Assembly (NCBI RefSeq): GCF_003438495.1
Contig: NZ_QSSH01000007.1
Location: 1 to 64,000 of the forward strand
Direction: 5' to 3'
DNA from: Collinsella sp. TF05-9AC
Lineage (GTDB): Bacteria; Actinomycetota; Coriobacteriia; Coriobacteriales; Coriobacteriaceae
Length of the DNA stretch: 64,000 nucleotides
The notes beneath the pieces were generated by a model, which was given only the letters and a program-made list of their open reading frames with translations, was not told where the DNA came from and made no database searches. Positions 1-7,266 of the stretch are shown here, piece by piece (within the stretch, counting starts at the first letter, position 1; the number at the start of each line of letters is the position of its first letter). The position numbers were made by a program, and so were the translations under genes.

Positions 1-27
1 CGGGTCGGAGAGTCGTGTCATGGCCAT
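1..27 (-). CDS. ABC transporter permease, second subunit (start only)
   Basis: An ATG at 27 overlaps the stop codon of the upstream permease gene (TGA at 29-27). The frame stays open for nine codons (MAMTRLSDP) to the window edge. Lantibiotic-protection ABC exporters of the EpiFEG/MutFEG type usually have an ATPase followed by two permeases. The overlap and order therefore suggest this is the second, MutG/EpiG-like permease. Too little is visible to test that from the protein. Confidence 0.5.
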
Positions 28-793
28 CACCTCTCCTCGGAGCGCGCGAACCAGGCCGCGCCCGCCGCCGTGAGCGCGGCGAACGCGAGCGCGCAGACCG
101 CAAGGCCCGCCAGTGTGAGCATGCCGTCCGCCGCGAGCGCCCCGCCGAGCGCCATGTCCGCCGCGAGTGGCTCGCCGCTCGGCAGCACGGGGATGAAGCT
201 CGTGGGGATGACCATGCTCGCCGACGGCGGAAAGAGCTGCGGCAGCGGCATCAGCGACCAGGCGAAACCACCCATGAGCTGCGCAGCGAGCGGGCAGAAG
301 ATGCCCGCGAGCATGCCGAGCCGCGCCGTGAGGAAGAGCCCTGCGGGGATCATCCACGCCGCGGTCACCGTGTTGACGAGCGCGCAGAGGAGCATCGTGA
401 GCGTGCCCGCGACCGTGAGGCCCTGCGAGGAGAACGCCGATCCCGCGAGGTAGATGCCGAAGACCACGAGGTTCGAGAGCATGCAGAGCGCGAGGCACCA
501 GAGCGCCTTGGCCCACCAGGCGCGCCTAAGCGGGAAGCCCAGGCCCAGAAGCCCCCGCATCCGCGTGCGCGCGTCCGCCCGCGCGACGCACGCCACCACG
601 AGCGAGAGAGTCACGGGCAGGAAGAGCGCGTACCAGTAGTTCCACGCGCTGAAGATCTGCACGCCCCGGTAGGGCATCGCGCCGAGCAGCGGCATCGGCA
701 GCGCCATGAGCACGGCCAGGCGAACCGGTGCCGCGTGGCGCGACCTCAGGGCCTCGGCGCGCAGGCCCGCGAGCAGGCCGCCTTTCTCGCCCG

Positions 794-797
<4 letters not shown>
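27..797 (-). CDS. Lantibiotic-immunity-type ABC transporter permease
   Basis: A 256-aa integral membrane protein with about six hydrophobic segments, near residues 25-45, 52-72, 95-118, 128-155, 160-185 and 225-250. Length and topology fit the MutE/EpiE permease group of ABC-2 exporters, which with a cognate ATPase expel peptide antibiotics from the membrane. The start overlaps the stop of the ATPase gene by 4 bp (ATGA), so the two are translationally coupled, and the stop overlaps the next permease start. No bacteriocin gene is visible here, so a resistance role is an inference from the family. Confidence 0.75.
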
Positions 798-1522
<725 letters not shown>

Positions 1523-1543
1523 GGGCTTATCCTTTCTCTTCCG

Positions 1544-1576
1544 GGCGCGCGGGCCGAGTCGCCGTGCCCGCGCGCC
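1544..1576 (-). promoter_or_regulatory. GC-rich inverted repeat in the ABC operon leader
   Basis: GGCGCGCGGGC and GCCCGCGCGCC form a perfect 11-bp stem with an 11-nt loop, 22 bp upstream of the ATPase start. It could be an operator or an RNA hairpin. No T-run follows it in the direction of the operon, so it is not an obvious terminator. Confidence 0.35.
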
Positions 1577-1670
1577 TTACCTTTCGGGTTCACCATCCAT
1601 GATGGGGCGCGTTTCTAACGAAGCCGTAACGGCCGTTGGGCTCTTTTGGTGCCAGCCCTTCTCGACCCGT

Positions 1671-1700
1671 ACACCACTCATGGTGTGTTTATCGCGATAA
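1671..1700. promoter_or_regulatory. Palindromic operator candidate beside the TetR remnant
   Basis: TTATCGCGATAA (1689-1700) is a perfect 12-bp palindrome. It is preceded by ACACCA-CTCA-TGGTGT (1671-1686). It sits between the ABC operon and the TetR-like remnant starting at 1718, the usual place for a TetR operator. Confidence 0.4.
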
Positions 1701-1717
1701 CAAGGACGGAGGTGCCC

Positions 1718-1879
1718 GTGGCACGCAATAAGTACCCGAAGGAGACGGTCGAGAAGATCAGGGGTGACGGCCCGGCGAGTGTTATTTTGCGAGCCATGCG
1801 CATTGAAAGCGATCTTTCGTGGTATAAGCTACTTGCCGGAAGCCGCGGCTTTCAGAGTACGGCTTACGTGTACGTTTAA
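1718..1879 (+). pseudogene. Remnant of a TetR/AcrR-type regulator
   Basis: A good ribosome site (GGAGG, 1709-1713) precedes a GTG at 1718. The peptide opens ARNKYPKETVEKI, which resembles the first residues of many TetR regulators (ARNKYPEETVxxIL). The frame then loses any resemblance. A neighbouring frame reads VLFCEPCALKAIF around 1780, recalling the LFxExGYxxTSI stretch that should follow, so frameshifts and deletions are likely. The frame ends after 53 codons, where about 190 would be expected. It lies divergent from the exporter operon it probably once repressed. Confidence 0.5.
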
Positions 1880-1884
1880 CCTCC

Positions 1885-1953
1885 GTGGGCGACGGGGTGC
1901 CGCAAGGCGTAGAATATCGCCCACCTGTAGGGGCCTGCAGCGATGCGGGCCCC
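1885..1953 (+). ncRNA. Structured leader upstream of the ToxN-like gene (candidate RNA)
   Basis: Two hairpins lie in the 99 bp before the ToxN-like gene. The first pairs GTGGGCGA (1885-1892) with TCGCCCAC (1917-1924) and encloses a GCC-GCAA-GGC tetraloop hairpin. The second pairs GGGGCCTGC (1930-1938) with GCGGGCCCC (1945-1953). Type III toxin-antitoxin loci place a folded RNA antitoxin and a hairpin terminator directly before the toxin gene. Unlike known type III antitoxins, no tandem repeat is visible, so a role as antitoxin is only a hypothesis. Confidence 0.35.
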
Positions 1954-1978
1954 GCTTCGTATGAAGGGGGCGTAGCCG

Positions 1979-2428
1979 GTGAAGATCGTATCCATCCCCC
2001 AGGACTTTTTCGACCTCGTCGATGGCGACCGCGAGCTCATGCTTAAGCGCGACCGCCCCTGCATCGTGGTGGTGAGGCTGCGTTTCCACGGAAAGCGCAG
2101 GGACTTCGCCGTGCCGCTGCGTTCCAACATCGCCCCTAACGTGCCCAAAGACCAGTACTTTGCGTTGCCACCCCGCCCCACGACGCGCCCCGGCTGCCGC
2201 CACGGCATCCACTACATCAAGATGTTCCCCAGAACCAAGGCCTACCAGCGCCGCTTCAGGACCGAGGGCTCGGCCTACTACGAGACGCTCCAGCGCATCA
2301 TCGACGGCAACACCAAACGCATTGTCTCCGAGTGCCAGGCGTACCTTGACCTCTATGAGCGCGAGGGAAGGCCCCGCTTTGCCGTCGACATCGATCGCAT
2401 CGTGGGCCTGCTGGAAGGCGAGAAGTAG
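1979..2428 (+). CDS. ToxN/AbiQ-like endoribonuclease (putative type III toxin)
   Basis: A 149-aa protein, close to the 160-190 aa of ToxN/AbiQ toxins. Its layout matches ToxN by eye. It opens MKIVSI with a hydrophobic turn. RPCIVVVRL-(HGK)-DFAVPLRS (residues 26-49) corresponds to the RPFIGIV/HGHKYLAPLTS segment, with a candidate catalytic Ser49. HGIHYIKMFP (about 79-88) matches the GxINxxxMIP strand, and the C-terminal half is helical. ToxN-family enzymes cleave mRNA and are held in check by a small RNA. A folded leader precedes it and a terminator follows, so it is a stand-alone unit. The assignment rests on remembered family features, not on an alignment. Confidence 0.5.
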   Translation: MKIVSIPQDFFDLVDGDRELMLKRDRPCIVVVRLRFHGKRRDFAVPLRSNIAPNVPKDQYFALPPRPTTRPGCRHGIHYIKMFPRTKAYQRRFRTEGSAYYETLQRIIDGNTKRIVSECQAYLDLYEREGRPRFAVDIDRIVGLLEGEK

Positions 2429-2452
2429 GGCACCTCGGCTCAGTCTCGAGCC

Positions 2453-2475
2453 ATGCGGAGTCGCTCCGCATTTTT
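2453..2475 (+). terminator. Rho-independent terminator after the ToxN-like gene
   Basis: ATGCGGAG-TCG-CTCCGCAT forms a perfect 8-bp stem and is followed by a run of T, 25 bp after the stop codon. The 160 bp from here to 2637 contain nothing I can identify. Confidence 0.85.
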
Positions 2476-2636
2476 GAACGCCGCGTGTGCGTCCCAAATA
2501 CTTGAGAAACAAGCTGTGAAGTGCGGTGGCGCGCCCGTGCCCGTGCATAGCCGTCACCGTCAGCGTCTACGCGGCGTCGGCTTCAAGTGGAACTGGCGCC
2601 GCTGCTGTATATGGTTTGCCTTGCTGCAAATGGCAA

Positions 2637-3056
2637 TCAATGCCCACGATGCTTCTGCTTGCGCTTCAGCTTTCGCTGCTCGAAGCGCACATCAGCCTCT
2701 TCCGCGCGGCGTCGGCTTCTTGCATGAGCTGACTCCTGTTTCATCGCTTCTCTCTGTGCTGCGAGCGCCTGCTGCGCCTTGGTGCTCATCGCGGGCCGCT
2801 TAAGGGCTTTCGCCGCCTCACGGGCGCGCCGCTTGGGGTTCTTCGCGGGCTTGTTTGTTTCAATGGCCTTGTCGCCGAAGAACGAGAGCTTCTCCCATTC
2901 GCTTGTAACGAATCGCAGGATCTCCTCATCGGACGGCTCCGCGCCGAAGACGATGCGGGCGACGCCGTACTTTCCGCCCTCGACGTGCTCCGCCAGCCCG
3001 ACCCAGAATTGACCGTCGTGATATACGGTCAGGGTGGACGACACGCTGATCTGCAT
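2637..3056 (-). CDS. yjdF: YjdF family protein (DUF2992)
   Basis: A 139-aa protein. The N-terminal half (residues 1-60) has the YjdF pattern TLTVYHDGQFWVGLAEH, VARIVFGAEPSDEEIL and FV. The C-terminal half is a long basic helix (AKNPKRRAREAAKAL, QRKLKRKQKHRGH). The ATG at 3056 is chosen because AAAGGAGG lies 6 bp ahead and homology starts there; an upstream extension runs through the leader RNA. The function of YjdF proteins is unknown. In Bacilli they follow a riboswitch that senses azaaromatic compounds, and a matching structured leader is present here. Confidence 0.85.
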   Translation of the reverse strand: MQISVSSTLTVYHDGQFWVGLAEHVEGGKYGVARIVFGAEPSDEEILRFVTSEWEKLSFFGDKAIETNKPAKNPKRRAREAAKALKRPAMSTKAQQALAAQREAMKQESAHARSRRRAEEADVRFEQRKLKRKQKHRGH

Positions 3057-3074
3057 GGCTGGTTCCTCCTTTAT

Positions 3075-3178
3075 GTAGATGACCATGCAGAGAGGGGACA
3101 ACCAAGGAGGCAGGTTACTGATGCGGACTCCCGCACGCCCACGACTACCCGACGGGGACTGTGTTTTCATCTCTGATG
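3075..3178 (-). promoter_or_regulatory. Probable yjdF riboswitch
   Basis: The roughly 110-nt 5' leader of the yjdF gene is highly structured when read on the minus strand. It contains GATGAAAACACAGUCCCC, then a UGCGG-GAGU-CCGCA hairpin (3135-3122), then CAUCAGUAACC ... GGUUGUCC just before the Shine-Dalgarno. These blocks and their order resemble the yjdF motif as I remember it. A -10 box TACAAT (3189-3184) would start transcription at about 3177. Position before yjdF is the strongest evidence. A covariance-model search was not possible. Confidence 0.6.
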
Positions 3179-3270
3179 CCCGCATTGTAGCGCGCGCGGA
3201 TGCGCCCTTCATCGCTGCCGACATGACGTGGCTGGGATTCGTTCCTCGACACATCCTTTTGTATATTGCC

Positions 3271-3317
3271 TTCCCGGTTTCGAAACTTTAAATCAATTCG
3301 AGTTTCGAAACCGGGAA
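3271..3317. repeat. Perfect 17-bp inverted repeat holding two GTTTCGAAAC palindromes
   Basis: TTCCCGGTTTCGAAACT (3271-3287) and its exact complement AGTTTCGAAACCGGGAA (3301-3317) flank a 13-bp AT-rich spacer. Each arm contains the self-palindromic decamer GTTTCGAAAC, the two copies 24 bp apart. The spacer TTTAAAT could be part of a -10 box. The layout suits a pair of operators around a promoter for the short frame at 3341. Confidence 0.8.
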
Positions 3318-3340
3318 GGAGAGCGTATGTGAGAGGCGAT

Positions 3341-3523
3341 ATGAGCATCAACTTGATGCTTGAGGGGGAGCTCGCGTCGCTTCTGCCCATCGGGGACGTG
3401 TTCCCGAAGGTCCTCATCTCCCGCATAGGGCATGAGACCTGTACCCGGGAAGGCGTACTCGTGCTGGACCTCGCGCGGTGCTGCTCGGTGAGCAGGGGTT
3501 CTGAACACTGCGTAGGGATATAG
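3341..3523 (+). pseudogene. Short unrecognised frame, possible ATPase C-terminal remnant
   Basis: A 60-aa frame starts at an ATG with GAGAGG ahead, right after the inverted repeat at 3271-3317. It reads ELASLLPIGDVFPKVLISR, then a GHETCTREGVLVLDLA stretch. The order FPKxLIxR...xxEGVxxxDLA recalls the C-terminal end of AAA_14/DUF4143-type ATPases, but I cannot confirm this. If right, this is a promoter and start joined to the tail of a deleted gene. The following 145 bp to 3670 show no other coding signal. Confidence 0.35.
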
Positions 3524-3669
3524 CGCGACAGGGGGGTGCAGCACCGTTTGCGCCTTGTCTAGAGAGCACGAACGAGAGATGTGGTCTGCGGACGACTGAA
3601 TAGCTTCATCTGTTTTGGTTACAACGAAATGTGTGCCGCGCGCCTGCGGCATGAGGGAGGGAGATTTCT

Positions 3670-4200
3670 ATGAATATCGTTGTATTGAGTGGTAGCCCGC
3701 GCAGGGGCGCCAATACCGACACCATGGTCGAGGCGTTTGCCGAGACCGCGCGCGAGGGCGGCAATACGGTCGAGGTCGTCCGCGTTGCCGGCAAAAAGAT
3801 CGCTGGTTGTCTGGGATGCCAGTACTGCTTTACCCATGAGGGCACTTGCGTGCAGAAGGATGACATGGCCGACGTGATCGAGTCGCTGAAAGGCGCCGAC
3901 ATGGTCGTCTTCGCCTCGCCTATCTACTGGTTCGATATCACTGCGCAGGAGAAGGCCGCCATCGACCGCCTGTACGCCTTCGGTGCTACGGGCTTCCCGT
4001 TCACCAAGACGGCCCTTTTGCTCGATAGCCACAGCGAGGGCGTCTATGATGCGGCGATCGCCATGTACAAGTCAGCCTGCGCGTACTGCAAGTGGGAGGA
4101 CCTGGGCATTGTCACCATCAGCGGTATGACCGAGCGCGACAGCATGGCATCCTCGCCCAAGTTGGAAGAGGTGCGAGAGCTCGCCCGCAAGCTCGCCTAA
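3670..4200 (+). CDS. Flavodoxin-like NAD(P)H-dependent FMN reductase / iron-sulfur flavoprotein
   Basis: A 176-aa flavodoxin-fold protein. The N-terminal FMN phosphate loop is GSPRRGANTDTM (residues 8-19). A cysteine cluster CLGCQYC...GTC at about 47-59 resembles the CxxCxxC pattern of iron-sulfur flavoproteins and related oxidoreductases. SPIYWFDITAQEKAAIDRL follows near 85. Such enzymes pass electrons from NAD(P)H or ferredoxin to FMN and small acceptors in the cytoplasm. GAGGGAG lies 8 bp before the ATG. It appears to be a single-gene unit; the physiological substrate cannot be read from the sequence. Confidence 0.8.
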   Translation: MNIVVLSGSPRRGANTDTMVEAFAETAREGGNTVEVVRVAGKKIAGCLGCQYCFTHEGTCVQKDDMADVIESLKGADMVVFASPIYWFDITAQEKAAIDRLYAFGATGFPFTKTALLLDSHSEGVYDAAIAMYKSACAYCKWEDLGIVTISGMTERDSMASSPKLEEVRELARKLA

Positions 4201-4213
4201 GGGCAAGAAGAAC

Positions 4214-4279
4214 GCATGGCAATCGGTGTTGGTGGAAAATGCTTGCTGCCCTTACCAGGAGGAATGCTGATTGCCATGC
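4214..4279. repeat. 11-bp inverted repeat after the flavoprotein gene
   Basis: GCATGGCAATC (4214-4224) and GATTGCCATGC (4269-4279) are exact complements 44 bp apart, between the flavoprotein and the AAA+ pseudogene. It may be a weak terminator or a trace of an insertion. Confidence 0.4.
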
Positions 4280-4309
4280 AACGATGCTCCCGCGGACAAT
4301 TCCGGTGTG

Positions 4310-4777
4310 CTAAAACGCCTTCTCGTTCAAGAATTCTCTGAACGCGGGGATGTCGAAGCCGACGAGGCCACGCCCACGTTCCCCGATAACGCCGTCCTCG
4401 AGGAGGCGGCGTTTGTATTGGCTTGCGTAGTTGCTGGCGACGCCCATGCGTTTGGCTATCTCCGAGATCCTGCTGGGGCCAGAATCGGGCAGCATCGCGA
4501 GCAAAAACTCAATGTCTTTATCGGAAAGCTCTCGATAGGTCGTTTCGAGAGAAGCCCGATGCCATGCTTCTCGAGTTGCCTGAAGATGCCATTCATGCAC
4601 GTGCGCCAGTTGCCCTGGGCTTCTTGAACATATGTCCAATCGATGCCCACTGGACCAATTTGAACGCCGTTCATGCGCGCGTGAGACTGTGAAAGGTAGC
4701 TATCTGCCGCTTCTTTGGTTCGCTCGATAATATCTTCGAGCATGCCTGGCATGGCGGAGCCATTTGCTGTACTCCAT
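4310..4777 (-). pseudogene. Decayed AAA+ ATPase with C-terminal winged helix
   Basis: A start site is intact (AAAGGAG, 5 bp, ATG at 4777), but the frame shifts after about 15 codons. A second frame reads MLEDIIERTKEAADSYL to QLEKHGIGLL, which corresponds to the stretch leading into Walker B of the intact ATPase at 61639. A third frame then reads SLETTYRELSDKDIEFLLAM to SEIAKRMGVASNYASQYKRR and the end, matching the C-terminal winged helix. The Walker A region and the whole lid are missing, so at least two deletions occurred. It cannot make an active ATPase. The family's job is unknown to me. Confidence 0.75.
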
Positions 4778-4786
4778 GGTGGCTCC

Positions 4787-4842
4787 TTTGCAAGTTTTGC
4801 TAATTTTTGCAACTTTTGCTAACTTTTGCGAGTTTTGCTAAC
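4787..4842 (-). repeat. Helically phased GCAAAA repeats before the AAA+ pseudogene
   Basis: On the minus strand six GCAAA(A) copies are spaced 9, 10, 9, 10 and 9 bp apart. They form three 19-bp units (TTAGCAAAA then TYGCAAA or similar), running right up to the Shine-Dalgarno. A comparable 10-bp phased array (61575-61604, different sequence) precedes the intact paralogue, so the arrangement is probably regulatory rather than chance. Confidence 0.75.
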
Positions 4843-4905
4843 GGCTTAGGACGGTGCGGGAACCCCCCGTATCGTCGACATTTCCGAGGATGACCTCCGC
4901 AACGA

Positions 4906-4946
4906 GCGGGGTCCGGGGCGCGATATTGCTGCGCTCCGGACCCCGC
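4906..4946 (-). terminator. Putative terminator of parE-parC
   Basis: GCGGGGTCCGG (4906-4916) pairs perfectly with CCGGACCCCGC (4936-4946), 35 bp beyond the parC stop. No U-run follows on the minus strand, so termination may need Rho, or the hairpin may protect the 3' end. Confidence 0.5.
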
Positions 4947-4980
4947 TGCTTTGTAAAACTATGGCGGTTCTGCCGTCGTC

Positions 4981-7221
4981 CTAATCAAACAGACTCGGCA
5001 TGTCGTTTTCTTTCATGAGGGCACCGGCTGAGGGGAGGCTCTGCGCGGTGAACTTCTCGGCCGAGACGCCGGCGCCAAGGATCTCTTCGGTTGTGCCGAC
5101 GGTGGTGACCGAGCGGCCCTTCTTGGCGGTAAAGGCCTGGACGCCCTGCGTGTTGGTAGTCGTCTTGGTCTTGAGCAACGACGTGTTGAAGTTCATCAAA
5201 CGATAGTCGCTCGAGACCAGTGCGATGTCGCGGTCTTCCTTGAGCACCTGGGCATACAGCAGCTTGCTGCCGCCGTAGATGGCGTTCTTGAGGCGCTTGC
5301 GGTTGGTCTTGGTGACGTATCCAGAAAGTGCGACACGCACCACGCGGCCGTTCTCAAAGACAAACAGCACGTCGGCCTTATAGTCCTCGGGGTCGATGGC
5401 CCAGATGACGCTCTCGTCGGGTTCCATCTCAAGATCGGTCGGCAGGTACGAGCCCAGCTGGGCCGACTTGGTGTCCTCAAACGCCGCAATCTTGCATTTG
5501 TATACCTGGCTCTTGTTGGTAAAGACCAGCAGCTCGTGGGTGTTGGAGGACGGGAACTCGATAAAGGGTTTGTCGCCGTCCTTGTACTTGAGCGTGGTCG
5601 CCTTCTTGAGCACGCGGTCCGTCATCTTCTTAAGGTAGCCATCGCGCGAGAGCATGATGGTAACCGGGTACTCCTCGACCTCGGGCCCCAAGCTTACCTC
5701 GATGACCTCGTGGGGCTCGATCCTGCCCGTGCGACGCGGCATCACATATTTCTTGTTGACCGCGGCCAGCTCGTCGCTGATGACCTTCTTGATGTTCTCC
5801 TCGCTGGAGAGAATCTCCTCAAGCTCGGCAATCTCGCCCTCAAGCTTGGCAATGTCCTTGGTGCGGTTGAGGATGTACTCCTCGTTGATGTTGCGGAGCT
5901 TAAGCTCGGCAACAAACTCGGCCTGGGTCTCGTCGATGTCGAAACCCTTCATAAGATTGGGCACGACCTCGGCCTCGAGCTTGGTGCCGCGGATGATGGC
6001 GATGGCCTTGTCGATGTCGAGCAAGATCGCCTCGAGGCCGTGCAGCAGGTGCAGGCGCTCGGACTTTTTGCCCAGGTCAAAGTTAATGCGGCGACGCGTG
6101 GACTCAATACGCCACTTGACCCATTCGTGCAGAATCTGGCGCACGCCCATAACACGGGGGTAGCCGTCGACGAGCACGTTGAAGTTGCACGAGAACGAAT
6201 CCTGCAGCGTGGTCGAGCGATAGAGCTTGGCCATAAGCTTGTCGGGGTCGACGCCGCGCTTAAGGTCGATGGCGATGCGCAAACCTGAGAGGTCGGTCTC
6301 GTCGCGAATGTCTGCGATCTCTTTGACCTTGCCCTCCTTGGAGAGCTTGACGATGCGCTCGATGATGACATCGGTCTTGGTGGTGTAGGGGATCTCGTAG
6401 ACCTCGATAATGCGCTCTTCGGGAATCCAGCGCCAGCGGGAGCGGATCTGGAAGCTGCCAAGGCCGGTCTCGATAATCTTTTCCATCTCCTCGCGGCGGT
6501 AGATAATTTCGCCGCCGGTCGAGAAGTCGGGCATGGGCATGTACTCGAGCAGGTCGCAGTCGGGATCCTGCAGGTAGTGCATGGTGGCGGTGCAGACCTC
6601 GTTGAGGTTGAAACCGCAGATGTCGGACGCCATGGCGACGCCGATGCCCTTGTTGGCCGAGACGAGGATATTGGGGAACGTGGTGGGCAGCAGGCGCGGT
6701 TCCTTCATGGCGCCGTCGTAGCTGTCGACGAAGTCGACCGGGTCCTTGTCGATGTCCTTGAAGATCTCGGCGCTGATAGGGGAGAGCTTGGCCTCGGTGT
6801 AACGCGAGGCGGCGTAGCTCAGATCGCCCGAATAGTACTTGCCAAAGTTGCCCTTCGACTCCACGAAGGGCGCAAGCAACGCTTCGTTGCCCGTCGCCAG
6901 GCGCACCATCGTCTCGTAGATCGCGGCGTCGCCGTGCGGGTTGAGCTTCATGGTCTGGCCCACGATGTTGGCGCTCTTCTGGCGCTCGCCCTTGAGCAGG
7001 CCCATCTTGTACATGGTGTAGAGCAGCTTGCGGTGCGAGGGCTTAAAGCCGTCAATCTCGGGGAACGCACGCGAGACGTTGACGCTCATGGCGTAGGGCA
7101 TGTAGTTGACCTCGAGCGTCTGCGTGATCGGCTGGTCGGTGACCTCGGAGTGCAGGCCGATGACGTTCTCGGCGTTGACCTGCTTTTTCTTTGGCTGGTT
7201 CTTCGTCTTCTTCTTTGCCAC
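4981..7221 (-). CDS. parC: DNA topoisomerase IV subunit A
   Basis: A 746-aa type IIA topoisomerase A subunit, the strand-cutting partner of ParE, which unlinks daughter chromosomes using ATP. After a lysine-rich start, the winged-helix region includes AFPEIDGFKPSHRKLLYTM and ANIVGQTMKLNPHGDAAIY. The catalytic tyrosine is about Y141 (AASRYTEAKLS). A coiled-coil tower follows (about residues 390-470) and then a C-terminal beta-pinwheel, shorter than in GyrA and without a clear GyrA box. That, and the adjacent parE 45 bp upstream, favour topoisomerase IV over gyrase. The whole A-subunit core is intact. Confidence 0.9.
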   Translation of the reverse strand: MAKKKTKNQPKKKQVNAENVIGLHSEVTDQPITQTLEVNYMPYAMSVNVSRAFPEIDGFKPSHRKLLYTMYKMGLLKGERQKSANIVGQTMKLNPHGDAAIYETMVRLATGNEALLAPFVESKGNFGKYYSGDLSYAASRYTEAKLSPISAEIFKDIDKDPVDFVDSYDGAMKEPRLLPTTFPNILVSANKGIGVAMASDICGFNLNEVCTATMHYLQDPDCDLLEYMPMPDFSTGGEIIYRREEMEKIIETGLGSFQIRSRWRWIPEERIIEVYEIPYTTKTDVIIERIVKLSKEGKVKEIADIRDETDLSGLRIAIDLKRGVDPDKLMAKLYRSTTLQDSFSCNFNVLVDGYPRVMGVRQILHEWVKWRIESTRRRINFDLGKKSERLHLLHGLEAILLDIDKAIAIIRGTKLEAEVVPNLMKGFDIDETQAEFVAELKLRNINEEYILNRTKDIAKLEGEIAELEEILSSEENIKKVISDELAAVNKKYVMPRRTGRIEPHEVIEVSLGPEVEEYPVTIMLSRDGYLKKMTDRVLKKATTLKYKDGDKPFIEFPSSNTHELLVFTNKSQVYKCKIAAFEDTKSAQLGSYLPTDLEMEPDESVIWAIDPEDYKADVLFVFENGRVVRVALSGYVTKTNRKRLKNAIYGGSKLLYAQVLKEDRDIALVSSDYRLMNFNTSLLKTKTTTNTQGVQAFTAKKGRSVTTVGTTEEILGAGVSAEKFTAQSLPSAGALMKENDMPSLFD

Positions 7222-7266
7222 GATTTCCTCTTGAACTTCTTATGGGCCGTCGTTATCGATTTACTG

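Noticed and set aside
1885..1953. Classical tandem-repeat type III antitoxin
   Set aside because: No repeated unit could be found upstream of the ToxN-like gene; only two different hairpins are present.
2476..2636. Small open frames between the ToxN-like and yjdF genes
   Set aside because: They lack ribosome sites and overlap the yjdF 3' end in shadow frames.
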